Positions 15,871 to 25,143 of a stretch of 64,000 nucleotides of DNA are shown one piece after another. Every line of letters starts with the position of its first letter. Position 1 is the stretch's first letter. This stretch comes from REEB95 sp963810055 (GTDB taxonomy: Bacteria; Pseudomonadota; Alphaproteobacteria; ATCC43930; CGMCC-115725). The position numbers and the translations under genes are program-made. The notes below the pieces were generated by a model. It was given only the letters and a program-made list of their open reading frames with translations. It ran no database searches and was not told the DNA's origin. Where the stretch lies: assembly GCA_963810055.1 (NCBI GenBank), contig CAWEME010000035.1:62001-126000 (forward strand), written 5' to 3'.

Positions 15871-16872
15871 TTAAATCATTTGCTGGGTGATCGCCTGCGC
15901 GCCGCTCGTGCTGTCGACCGGCGTCTGGAGCGCCGTGATGATGTCCTGCAGCGCCTGAAAGGCATTGGTGTCCTGGCTGGTGCGCACGATGAAGTTGTCA
16001 CCTGCCGCCGGCGTGCCGCTGAACGTGATGTCCATGCCGCCGAAAGCAAGCGCCGCGCTGGCGCTGTTGTAAGCACCCGATGAGACCACGCCGCTGCTTG
16101 CGTTGAATGAAGAGCTTCCCGGCGCGCCCGTGCCGCTCGTCACGGTGTAATTGAGGCTGCCGCCGGCGCCACTCGAGAAGGATACCTCGAACTGGGTATT
16201 CGCCAAATGCTCAGATGAAACCAGGGTCGGATCCAACACGCCGCCGAGCGCCGCGACGCCAGTGCCGGTATTCGTGCCCGATGCAGAGACCGCAAAGCTT
16301 CCATTGCCATCGGCAATCTGCATGAAGACGGACTGGCCGGACACTGCGATCGGCACCTGAAGCGACGGCCCGATCTCGATCTTGTCGACCCCGCCGTCGC
16401 CTTTGAACACGACCTGGCCGGTCGGCGTCATCTGGAAGGGCGGATTGGTCGCCTGGGACCCGCCGAAGATGTACTGCCCGTTGGGAAGCTGCGTATTGGC
16501 AAGCTGCACCAACTCCTGCAACGAGCTTTGGACGGAGCTGGCCAAGGCCTGGCGATCGGCGCTGTTGGTAGTCGCCGTGGCGCCTTGCAGAGCGGTCGAC
16601 TGAACCGAGTTCAACAAATTGCCGATCTCGCCGAGCACGCTCACCGTCTCGTTCATCGTGCCCGTTGTCGCTTGCGCGTTCTGGACGTTGGTCGAGATCT
16701 GATCGATTTGATTGCTGACATCGAGCACGGCGGCCGCGGCCGACGGATTATCAGTCGCATTGGTGACGGTCTGGCCGCTGGCGATTTCCTGGTTGAGCTT
16801 GCTGACGTTCGCCTCTTGCGCCAGCATGTCGTTCAGGGTGCCGAGCATGAATTCGTTGGTGCTGATTCGCAT
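15871..16872 (-). CDS. flgL: FlgL (HAP3), N-terminal and middle part, ended by premature TAA
   Basis: This is the hook-filament junction protein. The start MRISTNEFMLGTLNDML at 16872 follows AGGAG with eight bases between. The N-terminal D0/D1 helices and the flagellin-like ...EIASGQTVTNATDNPSAAA motif near residue 35 are intact, and a variable domain follows. Translation would stop at the TAA at 15871-15873 after 333 residues, losing the C-terminal helices found at 15610-15870. The full frame would be 421 codons, a normal FlgL length. It starts 14 bases after flgK. Confidence 0.85.
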   Translation of the reverse strand: MRISTNEFMLGTLNDMLAQEANVSKLNQEIASGQTVTNATDNPSAAAAVLDVSNQIDQISTNVQNAQATTGTMNETVSVLGEIGNLLNSVQSTALQGATATTNSADRQALASSVQSSLQELVQLANTQLPNGQYIFGGSQATNPPFQMTPTGQVVFKGDGGVDKIEIGPSLQVPIAVSGQSVFMQIADGNGSFAVSASGTNTGTGVAALGGVLDPTLVSSEHLANTQFEVSFSSGAGGSLNYTVTSGTGAPGSSSFNASSGVVSSGAYNSASAALAFGGMDITFSGTPAAGDNFIVRTSQDTNAFQALQDIITALQTPVDSTSGAQAITQQMI

Positions 16873-16885
16873 CGAGGGCTCCTGG

Positions 16886-18877
16886 TTATCCATTCTGCAT
16901 CGCCGTGATCAGGGTCGAAATCAGTGACTGCATCGCCCCGATCACTTGCGCGTTGGCTTGATAGGATTGCTGCAACTGGACGAGATTTGCCGCCTCTTGG
17001 TCGAGATTGACGCCTGAGATCGATTGATCGGTCGTCTGGGCGCGGGTGTATACGGCCTGGGCCGCCTGTCCGACGGCCTGGGCTTCCGACCCGCGGTCGC
17101 CGATGTCCGTTACGAGCTGCGCATAGGCGTCGTTCAACGTCTGGCCGGATACGAGATTTGCCGTCTGTAGGTTGGCTAACGCGACCATGTTGCCGTTGCT
17201 GCCGGTGCCGCCCGGGCTCAGTACGAAACTATCGCCGGTAACCGGCGTACCGGCCGACAAGGTAAAGGTCGTCACCTCGCCGTTGGGCGCCGGCGGCGAC
17301 GGATAGGCAATCGCGAGCTCAGCGCCGGCGGTTGCGCTGTAGGTGCCGGAGGCGAGCACGTTCGCGCTGCTGTCGAGGATGTTGAAAGTCGTCGGCGACG
17401 TGAATTTCACGCTCAATTGCTGGCCGAAATACGCCGACGAGACGATCGGCGTTCCGGCCGGAAGCGAGCCGCTCGGCGCCGGTGTGCCGCTGCTCATCGT
17501 GACATTTCCGCGATTGTTATCCGCTATGCCGCCGCCGCTTGTGATGACACCCGCGGTCGAGACATAGGGCGACGCCGCCGCGATCGCAGAAGGATCGCTC
17601 GTCGTTAACGAGATGGCGTTGGCCGCGGCGGCAGTCGGTTCGATCTTGAAGGAATCGCCGACCTGCGCCGTTCCCGAAACCTGGATCGACATCCCGTCAA
17701 GCGACAGCGTCGAGCCGGATCCCAGCATCGTCGTCTGCCCGCTCGTCAGATTCACGGCCTGGTAGCCACCGCTCGTCAGCGTCAGCACGAAATCGGCCGG
17801 GACGAATGCGTTGGTATTGGTGATGCTGGCCGAAACCGATGCCGATCCCAGATTGCCGGTGGCCGCATAAACGACGGGCGCGGGAACCGAAAACAGCGCT
17901 TGACCGAGCTGGCCGTTCAGATCGAGGCCGAGCGCCTGTTGCTGATTGACTGCCGACGCCACGCCAACGGCGATGGCACCCACGCTGTCATTCGCGCTGA
18001 CATATTGGGAGAGCATGGAAAGGTATCCGCCGAGCTGCCCGCCCGATAGCCGGTTCGTCAGATTCTCGCCGTTCGCGGAATAAACGATCGACGACGTGCC
18101 GTCGTTGTAGCTGCCCGATGTCGCCGAAAGGCTGTAAGACGTGCCACCGTTCACAAGCGCCATGCCGCCGGCGACATAGACGTCCATCGTGCCGCTGGCG
18201 CCGGCGACGATCGAAATGCCCACCTGCTCGCCGAGTTGCTGAACGAGTTGATCCGCCTGGTCAAGCAGGCTGTTCGCCGCCGAGTCCGACGGACCGGCTT
18301 GCGTGAGAATGTAATGATTGATCTGCGCGATCTGGGAGGCGAGGTTGTTGATCTGCGCGACGGACTCGCCGATCTGGCCATTGGTGGTCGTGATGTTGGA
18401 CTGCAGCTGGCTGCCGGTGGACTGAAATAGCGACACGACCTGTTCCGCGCTGCTCAGAAACGCGTCGCGATTGGGCATACTGGTCGGATCCTGCGCGAGC
18501 GTGTTGGCCGCGGTGAACAGGCTGTCCATGATCTGGCCCAAGCCGCCGGCGCCGCCCGAGGCAAGCGGAAAGACCGCCGAGAGCGCGCTGGTGCCCGACG
18601 TCACCACGCTGGCCGCCTGATTGACAGAATCGGCCTGCACCATCTCCTGATAGATGTACTGGTCGAAGCCGCGCTGGATCGAGACGACATCGGCGCCGGT
18701 CCCGAGGGCGCCGGGCGGTCCGGCGGCACTGCCCATGGATTCGATCTGGTTAAGCGACTCGACGTTATAACCCGGCGTATTCACGTTCGAGGTGTTGTTG
18801 GCCTCGGTCGCCATGCCTTCGGTCGCCGCGAGCAGGCCGGATAATGCGGTATCGAGGACTTGGCTGATTCCGCCCAT
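16886..18877 (-). CDS. flgK: FlgK, hook-associated protein 1 (HAP1)
   Basis: A 663-aa protein. The N-terminal rod-hook motif (LDTALSGLLAATEGMATEANNTSNVNTPGYN, residues ~8-38) is followed by long flagellin-like helices. A Ser/Thr/Gly-rich middle and a C-terminal helix (DQEAANLVQLQQSYQANAQVIGAMQSL) of the FlgK/FlgE type complete it. It joins hook to filament together with FlgL. Length is normal. It follows the 124-aa gene by three bases and is followed by flgL. Confidence 0.93.
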   Translation of the reverse strand: MGGISQVLDTALSGLLAATEGMATEANNTSNVNTPGYNVESLNQIESMGSAAGPPGALGTGADVVSIQRGFDQYIYQEMVQADSVNQAASVVTSGTSALSAVFPLASGGAGGLGQIMDSLFTAANTLAQDPTSMPNRDAFLSSAEQVVSLFQSTGSQLQSNITTTNGQIGESVAQINNLASQIAQINHYILTQAGPSDSAANSLLDQADQLVQQLGEQVGISIVAGASGTMDVYVAGGMALVNGGTSYSLSATSGSYNDGTSSIVYSANGENLTNRLSGGQLGGYLSMLSQYVSANDSVGAIAVGVASAVNQQQALGLDLNGQLGQALFSVPAPVVYAATGNLGSASVSASITNTNAFVPADFVLTLTSGGYQAVNLTSGQTTMLGSGSTLSLDGMSIQVSGTAQVGDSFKIEPTAAAANAISLTTSDPSAIAAASPYVSTAGVITSGGGIADNNRGNVTMSSGTPAPSGSLPAGTPIVSSAYFGQQLSVKFTSPTTFNILDSSANVLASGTYSATAGAELAIAYPSPPAPNGEVTTFTLSAGTPVTGDSFVLSPGGTGSNGNMVALANLQTANLVSGQTLNDAYAQLVTDIGDRGSEAQAVGQAAQAVYTRAQTTDQSISGVNLDQEAANLVQLQQSYQANAQVIGAMQSLISTLITAMQNG

Positions 18878-18880
18878 CGG

Positions 18881-19255
18881 TCAACCCCGTCCCAGAACCT
18901 TGCCGGTCGAAAAACCCTTCATCCCGGAAATTTCGCCTTCGCCGCGCAATGCCTTGACATCGGAGCGCAACCGATCGGCCCTGATCTCGGCGGGAGGAAG
19001 GGAGTTGCCGACCTCCTGCGCGAGCGCGAGCGCTGCGTGCCGCAATTCCATGTCGACCGGCGCGCCGCGATGGCGGCGTTCGGCATCGAGCTGGATCAGC
19101 GTTTCTATGCACCGACCGCGCCGCCGGATCAGCGCGAGCACAAGGCCTAGCGGCCGATGGCGGAAACGGCCACACCGTTCGACGCGAAACAGCCGCGACA
19201 GGCGGTTCATGAGGTGCAGCTCTTGTTCAATGGACGGCAAGCGGCCTTGAGTCAT
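18881..19255 (-). CDS. Conserved-position hypothetical protein between flgJ and flgK
   Basis: A 124-aa basic protein, predicted mostly helical, with Arg-rich patches (LSRLFRVERCGRFRHR, IRRRGRCIETLIQL). Its ATG overlaps the flgJ stop as ATGA, and flgK starts three bases after its end, so it is firmly inside the rod/hook operon. I recognise no family. Its position just before flgK would suit a secretion chaperone, but the sequence does not show that, and an FlgN-like gene already lies at 27765. Confidence 0.6.
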   Translation of the reverse strand: MTQGRLPSIEQELHLMNRLSRLFRVERCGRFRHRPLGLVLALIRRRGRCIETLIQLDAERRHRGAPVDMELRHAALALAQEVGNSLPPAEIRADRLRSDVKALRGEGEISGMKGFSTGKVLGRG

Positions 19256-20439
19256 GCGCCACCGCCCCCGCCACCGGCCGATGTTTGGGCAGCGAACTGG
19301 GCTGGCGCGGCCCCGTTGAGGGCTACAGCGACTATCGGGCTCGCCGCGACGGCGGTAAGCTTGCTGGCATAGGCGGGATCAGTCGCGTAGCCGCCTTGGA
19401 CAAGGGCCTGACCGTAGGCTTGGGGGTCATTGCCCGCGCCGAGCGCCGCGCGATAGCGCGCATTGTGAGAGACCAGCTGGACATAATCATCCACTGCCGC
19501 TGCCAGGGTCGGATAAGCGCGGAACTTTTCAGTCTGGCCGGTTTTGCCACCGCCAGCCGTGACTTCATGCGTGTAGGCCTGCACGGAATCGCCGTTCCAT
19601 CTCGCGCCGGTCTTGACCCCGAACAGGTTGTTGCCCGGCATCGAGGAACCCCAACCGCTTTCGAGCGCCGCCTGGGCGAGCAGAACCTTCGGCGACACGC
19701 CAAGGCGCTGCGCCGCGTTTGTGAGTAGCGGCGCGAGGGTCGCCGCGAACTGGGCGCGGGATGAAGCGGAATTTCCCGACGCACCGGCTGAATTTGACAA
19801 ATCCGAGGTCGGCCCGATCGATGAAGAATAGGGCGAGGAAGAATTCGTCGGCGGATTTCCCATCGCGGGCAATGCGGGCAGCGTAGCTCCCGTTCCGGCG
19901 GACGGCTGAACGCCCGTATCCGGCATCGGCCGGACCAGCGGAACGATGGGAAAGGCACGCACGCCGGATGGAGACGGGCTGATGGCCAAGGGCGCGCCCC
20001 GTACCGCGGTGACATGGCGACCCTGCCAATATTGTTGCAGCGAAAAGCCGGGCACAGCGGTGGCAGGCGTGGTTGCCGAGGCAGTGCCACCACCGGTGCC
20101 GGTAGGCGATGACGCGCTCGATGCTGCGCCTGGGGTGGCGAGCGCGTTGTTGTTGGGTATCGCGCCGAGCAATACGTCGGCGAGACCGAGCTGGTCGTTC
20201 GACATCGCTACCTGGCTCATGACATTGGCATAGAGCGTGCTCACGGTGTCGCCGCCCACGCCATCCGCCATCGATAAGGCACTGCCATCGGCATTTTTCA
20301 TCAGGCCTTCCATGAGCAGCGCGCCGAACTGGCCGGCGATCGCCCGGCGCGCCGCCGGATCATTCGAATTCGCTTTGAGCGCGGAAATCGCAGTCGGGTC
20401 GATGCTTGCCGCCAGACGTTGCGCCACTGACGATTCCAT
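19252..20439 (-). CDS. flgJ: FlgJ, rod-cap protein with glucosaminidase domain
   Basis: A 395-aa two-domain protein. Residues ~25-90 are the rod-binding domain (ARRAIAGQFGALLMEGLMKNADGSALSMADG). After a Pro/Ser/Thr-rich linker, residues ~235-370 are a peptidoglycan hydrolase of the glucosaminidase type (PKVLLAQAALESGWG with the catalytic Glu, NLFGVKTGARW, FRAYPTLAAAVDDYV). The protein caps the growing rod in the periplasm and opens the cell wall. Many alphaproteobacteria have only the first domain with a separate lytic enzyme. The fused form is the beta/gammaproteobacterial arrangement. Confidence 0.92.
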   Translation of the reverse strand: MESSVAQRLAASIDPTAISALKANSNDPAARRAIAGQFGALLMEGLMKNADGSALSMADGVGGDTVSTLYANVMSQVAMSNDQLGLADVLLGAIPNNNALATPGAASSASSPTGTGGGTASATTPATAVPGFSLQQYWQGRHVTAVRGAPLAISPSPSGVRAFPIVPLVRPMPDTGVQPSAGTGATLPALPAMGNPPTNSSSPYSSSIGPTSDLSNSAGASGNSASSRAQFAATLAPLLTNAAQRLGVSPKVLLAQAALESGWGSSMPGNNLFGVKTGARWNGDSVQAYTHEVTAGGGKTGQTEKFRAYPTLAAAVDDYVQLVSHNARYRAALGAGNDPQAYGQALVQGGYATDPAYASKLTAVAASPIVAVALNGAAPAQFAAQTSAGGGGGGA

Positions 20440-20440
20440 A

Positions 20441-21556
20441 TCAGATCACCTTTATATGCGCGTGTAGCGCGCCCGCGGCCCGCAAGGCCTGCAGGATCGC
20501 GATCAGATCGGACGAAGAGGCGCCGATCGCATTGAGATTGCGCACGATGTCAGAAATCTTGGGTGCCGGATGGAGCTCCAGGACCTGGGCTTTCTTTTCC
20601 TCGGCCTTGATATTGGTGCGCGGTACGACCTGTGTTGTTCCGGTCCGGCTAAAGGGGAGCGGCTGGGCAACCTGGGGTGTTTCCGTTATCGAGATCGAAA
20701 GGTCGCCATAGGCCACCGCCGCGCTGCCGATTTGAACGTCCTCGCCCATGACGACCGTGCCGCTTTGGGCGTCAATCACGACCTCGGCCGGTGGGGGATC
20801 CGGCGAGATCTGAAGATCGAGCAGATTGGCAAGGAAAGCCACGCGCTGGGCCGGATCGCCCGGCCCCTTCACCCGCACCTGCCCCGGACCAAGCGAGAGC
20901 GCCGTATCGGCGCCGAACTTGCGGTTGACCACATCGACCAGGCGCGCCGCCGTGCCGAACGAAGCGTCGTCGAGATTGAGCATAATCGTGCCGTCGTCGG
21001 CGGAAGCGAACGCCGCCTTGACCGACCGCTCGACCGTGGCGCCGTCCGGAATATGGCCCACGGTCGGGACATTGACCGTAGTCGAGGCAGCTTGGCCGCT
21101 GGCGCTGAAACCGCTCACCAGAACCGATCCCTGGGCAATGGCATGGACCTGGCCGTCTGCGCCCTTGAGCTCGGTCATCAGCAGCACGCCGCCGCGCAGA
21201 CTCTGGGCGTTACCCGCCGCAGATACGGTGACGTCTATCTTCTGGCCGACCTCGACGAAGGTCGACAGGGTGGCAGTCACCATCACCGACGCCACCGCGT
21301 TCGGCTGGAGGAAAGCGTTGGGATTAAGCGTCAGGCCCAGGTGCTGGACCATGTTCTGGATCGCTTGGACGCTGTAGGGAATTTGGGTCGTCTGATCGCC
21401 AGTTCCGGCGAGCCCTACGACCAGGCCGAAGCCGATCAGCTGGTTGTCGCGATCGCCGTCGACGCTGACAATATCCTTGACCCGTTCCGCATGCGCGGCG
21501 GTCGAACCCAATGTCGCCAGAAAAGCGACGACCAGCGCGACTAGAAGCTTGGCCAT
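20441..21556 (-). CDS. flgI: FlgI, flagellar P-ring protein
   Basis: A 371-aa periplasmic protein. A Sec signal peptide (LLVALVVAFLATLGSTAAHA, residues 4-23) is followed directly by the FlgI hallmark ERVKDIVSVDGDRDNQLIGFGLVVGL. The QPNAVASVMVTATL and KISDIVRNLNAIGASSSDLIAIL segments are also typical. It forms the ring around the rod in the peptidoglycan layer. The ATG at 21556 overlaps the end of flgH by 16 bases. The signal peptide and family N-terminus start there, so the longer upstream frame is rejected. Confidence 0.93.
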   Translation of the reverse strand: MAKLLVALVVAFLATLGSTAAHAERVKDIVSVDGDRDNQLIGFGLVVGLAGTGDQTTQIPYSVQAIQNMVQHLGLTLNPNAFLQPNAVASVMVTATLSTFVEVGQKIDVTVSAAGNAQSLRGGVLLMTELKGADGQVHAIAQGSVLVSGFSASGQAASTTVNVPTVGHIPDGATVERSVKAAFASADDGTIMLNLDDASFGTAARLVDVVNRKFGADTALSLGPGQVRVKGPGDPAQRVAFLANLLDLQISPDPPPAEVVIDAQSGTVVMGEDVQIGSAAVAYGDLSISITETPQVAQPLPFSRTGTTQVVPRTNIKAEEKKAQVLELHPAPKISDIVRNLNAIGASSSDLIAILQALRAAGALHAHIKVI

Positions 21557-22263
21557 AGCGTACTGACCGTCAGGAACAGACGCTGGAGGAATCCCATCTT
21601 CGGCGCCAGATATGTCTCGCCGTCGCCGCTGAACTCGACATAGCCCTCCGCCATGCGGGTCGACGCAACCGTGTTGCCGGAGATGTCCTCGGGCCGCACG
21701 ATGCCCGCGAGACGGATGAATTCCTTGCCGCCTACCAGCTGCACGACGTTCTGGCCCTTCAAGACCAGATCGCCATTCGGGCGAACCCGCTGGACCATTG
21801 CCGACACGGTGGTCACGAAGCTGTCGCTCTGCGCCGTCGTGCCGCTGCCCTGTAGGGAATTGGCGCTGTTGTAAGAAAGATTCGGATTGTATTGCGACAC
21901 GGGGCCGCTGCGTCCGAATTGTAGCGGCATACCGAAGAAATTGCCCACGGTGCTTTGCACGCTGTCGTTGCGGCCGACATTCTGGCTCACATTCTTCGTT
22001 GCGGCTGCGGTCTGGGTGATCGCCACCGTCACGATATCGCCGACCTGCCAGACTCGATGGTCGCGGAACAGCTCGAGCCCGCCGCCGCCCTCGGCCGTCG
22101 CCTGATAGATCGCGCCGTTGGTGGCGGGGAGCTGCTCGCCCTCGTCGCCAGGAAGCTGGCCCAGCGCCGCCGACTCCAGCGGCACATGCCCGGGCGACTG
22201 TTCGCAACCGCCCGCGCCGGCGCTGAGCACCGCGAGCGTTACCAGAGCGGGTACCCGCTTCAT
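21541..22263 (-). CDS. flgH: FlgH, flagellar L-ring lipoprotein
   Basis: A 240-aa outer-membrane protein. The lipoprotein signal ends in a lipobox AGGC (Cys at residue ~20). The family motifs VGDIVTVAITQTAAATKNV, GEQLPATNGAIYQ, FIRLAGIVRPEDISGNTV and VEFSGDGE follow. It builds the outer-membrane ring of the basal body. The ATG at 22263, seven bases after the flgG stop with GAGAA upstream, is chosen because the signal peptide starts there. Confidence 0.93.
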   Translation of the reverse strand: MKRVPALVTLAVLSAGAGGCEQSPGHVPLESAALGQLPGDEGEQLPATNGAIYQATAEGGGGLELFRDHRVWQVGDIVTVAITQTAAATKNVSQNVGRNDSVQSTVGNFFGMPLQFGRSGPVSQYNPNLSYNSANSLQGSGTTAQSDSFVTTVSAMVQRVRPNGDLVLKGQNVVQLVGGKEFIRLAGIVRPEDISGNTVASTRMAEGYVEFSGDGETYLAPKMGFLQRLFLTVSTLWPSF

Positions 22264-22270
22264 CGCGTTC

Positions 22271-23059
22271 TCACGACGTCGTGTTGTTGAGATAGCCGAG
22301 CATGTCATTGACACTCTTCGCCGCCTGGGTGTTGAGCTCGTAGGCACGCTCGGTCTCGATCATGTCCACCATCTCGTTGACCACCTGCACGTTAGACCCT
22401 TCGAGATAGCCTTGCTCGACCGAGCCGAGGCCATTGGTCGTTGCCTTGCCGGGCGTAGGAGCCCCCGAGGATTGCGTCTGGATCGCCAGGTCGCTGCCGA
22501 TCGACTGCAACCCGGCGGGGTTGATGAAGCTGACGAGCTGGATCAGGCCGAGTTGCGTCGGCGTCGCTTGACCCTGGAGCTGAACGCTCACGGTCCCGTC
22601 CGTACCCACAGTAATGGACTGCGCGCCCGGCGGAATCGTGAGCGGCGGCTGGATCTGATAGCCGTTGGCCGTCACCACCTGGCCTTGCGCGTTGAGGGCG
22701 AAGCTGCCGTCGCGCGTATAGGCCACTTGGCCCGATGGCATTAGGATCTGGAAATAGCCGTTGCCATTGATGGCGAGGTCGAGCGCATTTCCGGTTTGCT
22801 CCAGGCTGCCCTGGGTCACGATCGGCTCGGTGGCAATGACGTTCGCGCCCGTGCCCGTTTGCAGGCCCGAGGGATAATTGGTGTTTTGCGAGGTGAATCC
22901 GCCCGGCTGCGAGGCGTTCTGGTACAGCAGATCCTGGAAAACCGGACGGATCGCCTTGAAACCAGCGGTATTGAGATTCGCGAGATTGTTCGCGATCACG
23001 TCCATTTTGGTCTGCTCGCCTTCGAGACCCGTCCTTACGATCGCTAATGACTGAATCAT
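22271..23059 (-). CDS. flgG: FlgG, distal rod protein
   Basis: A 262-aa rod protein. The N-terminal rod motif (EQTKMDVIANNLANLNTAGFKA, residues ~16-37), the family DLLYQNASQPGG segment, a GNGYFQI...YTRDGSF core, and the C-terminal EGSNVQVVNEMVDMIETERAYELNTQAAKS helix are all in place. The ATG at 23059 follows GAGGAAAAAC. A longer frame upstream is antisense-like and has no homology. It lies between flgF and flgH. Confidence 0.95.
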   Translation of the reverse strand: MIQSLAIVRTGLEGEQTKMDVIANNLANLNTAGFKAIRPVFQDLLYQNASQPGGFTSQNTNYPSGLQTGTGANVIATEPIVTQGSLEQTGNALDLAINGNGYFQILMPSGQVAYTRDGSFALNAQGQVVTANGYQIQPPLTIPPGAQSITVGTDGTVSVQLQGQATPTQLGLIQLVSFINPAGLQSIGSDLAIQTQSSGAPTPGKATTNGLGSVEQGYLEGSNVQVVNEMVDMIETERAYELNTQAAKSVNDMLGYLNNTTS

Positions 23060-23091
23060 GTTTTTCCTCGGGTGCCTTTGTGTGAAGGTGC

Positions 23092-23835
23092 TTATTGTAA
23101 GGTCAGGGGACTGTCGGAGCCCTGGCCTAGCGTTCCCATGGTGTGCAGCATCTGAGTCTGCATCTGGAACATGCGGGTGTTCTTGATCATGTCCACCATG
23201 ACTCCGACCGAACTGACGTTGCTGCCTTCCAGCGCGCCGACCTGCAAGGTCACGTTGCCATCGACGCTGAAATTGCCGTCTCCGTCCTGAAACAGGCCGT
23301 CCGGCCGGCGCTTCATATTCTGGGCCGGCGGATTGGCAAGATCGATGCGGCCGAAGAGGATGATTTGGTCCGGTTGCTCGCCTTGCGGCACGCCCGAAAT
23401 CGAACCGTCGGAACCGATCGTGATCTGGCTCAAGGGCGGCAAGACGATTGGACTGCCGTTCTGATTCAGGACCGGAGAGCCGCCCGAAGTCTGCAACGTG
23501 CCCGACGGCGAGATGGAGAGTGAGCCGTTGCGGGTATAGGCAGGCGTCCCGTCTGGCGCCTGGACGCCGATCCACCCCGGCCCTTGAACGATCACGTCGA
23601 GCGGCCGTCCCGTGGTTTGCACCGCGCCCGGCGTGAAATCGGGCTGTTCCTCCTGCGTCACCACGTCGGCGCGATCCGGCAGGCCCTGCCCGTAGAAAGG
23701 CAGGGCCTCGAAAGCGGGACGTTGCGCCTTGTAAGCGGTCGTCCCGCCATTGGCCAGATTATTCGTTGATGCCGTCATCTTGTCCTGAATCGAGTTCATG
23801 CCGGTCATCAGCAAATACAACGCTTGATCACTCAT
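23092..23835 (-). CDS. flgF: FlgF, proximal rod protein
   Basis: A 247-aa protein with the N-terminal rod motif (QDKMTASTNNLANGGTTAYKAQRPAF), the WIGVQAPDGTPAYTRNGSLSI core and the C-terminal ALEGSNVSSVGVMVDMIKNTRMFQMQTQML helix. Length is normal for FlgF. Start at 23835 is at the family N-terminus (MSDQALYLLMTGM). It follows flgE by 16 bases. Confidence 0.94.
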   Translation of the reverse strand: MSDQALYLLMTGMNSIQDKMTASTNNLANGGTTAYKAQRPAFEALPFYGQGLPDRADVVTQEEQPDFTPGAVQTTGRPLDVIVQGPGWIGVQAPDGTPAYTRNGSLSISPSGTLQTSGGSPVLNQNGSPIVLPPLSQITIGSDGSISGVPQGEQPDQIILFGRIDLANPPAQNMKRRPDGLFQDGDGNFSVDGNVTLQVGALEGSNVSSVGVMVDMIKNTRMFQMQTQMLHTMGTLGQGSDSPLTLQ

Positions 23836-23851
23836 TTCCGCGAACCCCCGA

Positions 23852-25117
23852 CTACTCGACGCTCAGCAGCTTTTGGATGTTCTGCTGCTCATAGCTGATC
23901 GCCTGCGTGTTGGCCTGGAAGGCCTGCTGTGCGACGATTAGGTTAACGAGCTGCGTCGACAGGTCGACGTTCGAGCCCTCGAGCGCGCCTGATTCCAAGA
24001 AGCCTAGGCCTTGCGTGTTCGGTGAGCCCAGGAGGGCAGCGCCGGATTCCGACGTGGCTTGCCACAACGTGCCGGTCACCGGTGTCAGGCCCTGGTCGTT
24101 CACGAAATTCGCGAGCGCGACGGTTCCGAACACCTGGGTGGCGCCGTTCGAGTACTGTCCGATCACTTGGCCGTTTTGGCTGATCTGCACGCCGGTGAAC
24201 GTGCCCGCTCCGGTTCCGTTATTGGTCACCGAAGAGATCCCGAAGGACGAGTTAGAGAGCGTCGAGCCGGTAAAATTGTAAGCGATATTGAGCGCCGCCG
24301 CACCGTCCGGTAGGACGCTGGTCGGCACCGAGACAGTGGTCCCGGCACCGGAAGTCTGCGCGGACAGGGTTCCGGCGTTGCTGAAGGTGAGAACCGGCCC
24401 TGCGCCCGAAGCGATCGCGGTGTTGTTCGAATTGCTCAATTGCCAATGGACGTCCCATTGGTCCGGGGCGGTGCCGCCGCCGCTGCCGCTCACGCGCGTG
24501 AAATAGCTGGTGAGGGTATAGGCAGTGCCCTCGCTATCGTAGACGGTGGTCGCCGTGCTTTCGTCATAGGTCGACGAATTCGAGGGGCTGAAAGCCGTCC
24601 CCGAGGAGATTGCTGTGTCGCTGCTGGTAAGATTGGCGTCGAGGCCCAGCGTACTCGTTGCCGTCGCCGGCAGATTCGATCGATCGATCAGGATCGGGCC
24701 GACGGCGCCGAGTGCTGTGCCCGAGCCCGCGCCGGTGTAACCCATCAGCTGGTTGCCAGAACTATCCTCCAAGTAGCCGTCGGAACTGATCTGGAACGAA
24801 CCGGCCCGGGTGTAGAAAAGACCCGAGCTGGTCTGGACTTGAAAAAAGCCCTGGCCGTTGATCGCCAGATCGAGCGGATTGCCGGTTTGGTTGATGTCGC
24901 CTTCGGTGAAGAGCTGGGACAGGCTCGATGCGAAGACGCCCTGGCCCGGCGTTGAGGTGTTACCCGAGGCGCCTTCCAGCGAGGCTCCAACCAGCTCACT
25001 GAAATCTACGGTCGAGCCTTTGAAGCCCTCGGTATTCATATTGGCGATGTTGTTGCCGATCGTATCGATGCTCGACTGGGCCGCATCAAGGCCCGTCAAT
25101 TCGGTGAATAGAGACAT
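23852..25117 (-). CDS. flgE: FlgE, flagellar hook protein
   Basis: A 421-aa protein. The N-terminal motif (SSIDTIGNNIANMNTEGFKGSTVDFSELV), the GQGFFQVQTSSGLFYTRAGSFQ core and the C-terminal GALEGSNVDLSTQLVNLIVAQQAFQANTQAI helix flank hook-specific D1/D2 domains rich in Ser/Thr/Gly. It polymerises into the hook under the FlgD cap, with FliK as ruler. Start at 25117 gives the usual MSLFTELTGLDAAQ. Confidence 0.95.
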   Translation of the reverse strand: MSLFTELTGLDAAQSSIDTIGNNIANMNTEGFKGSTVDFSELVGASLEGASGNTSTPGQGVFASSLSQLFTEGDINQTGNPLDLAINGQGFFQVQTSSGLFYTRAGSFQISSDGYLEDSSGNQLMGYTGAGSGTALGAVGPILIDRSNLPATATSTLGLDANLTSSDTAISSGTAFSPSNSSTYDESTATTVYDSEGTAYTLTSYFTRVSGSGGGTAPDQWDVHWQLSNSNNTAIASGAGPVLTFSNAGTLSAQTSGAGTTVSVPTSVLPDGAAALNIAYNFTGSTLSNSSFGISSVTNNGTGAGTFTGVQISQNGQVIGQYSNGATQVFGTVALANFVNDQGLTPVTGTLWQATSESGAALLGSPNTQGLGFLESGALEGSNVDLSTQLVNLIVAQQAFQANTQAISYEQQNIQKLLSVE

Positions 25118-25143
25118 GGCGCTAACCCTCCGTTAATTGCAGG

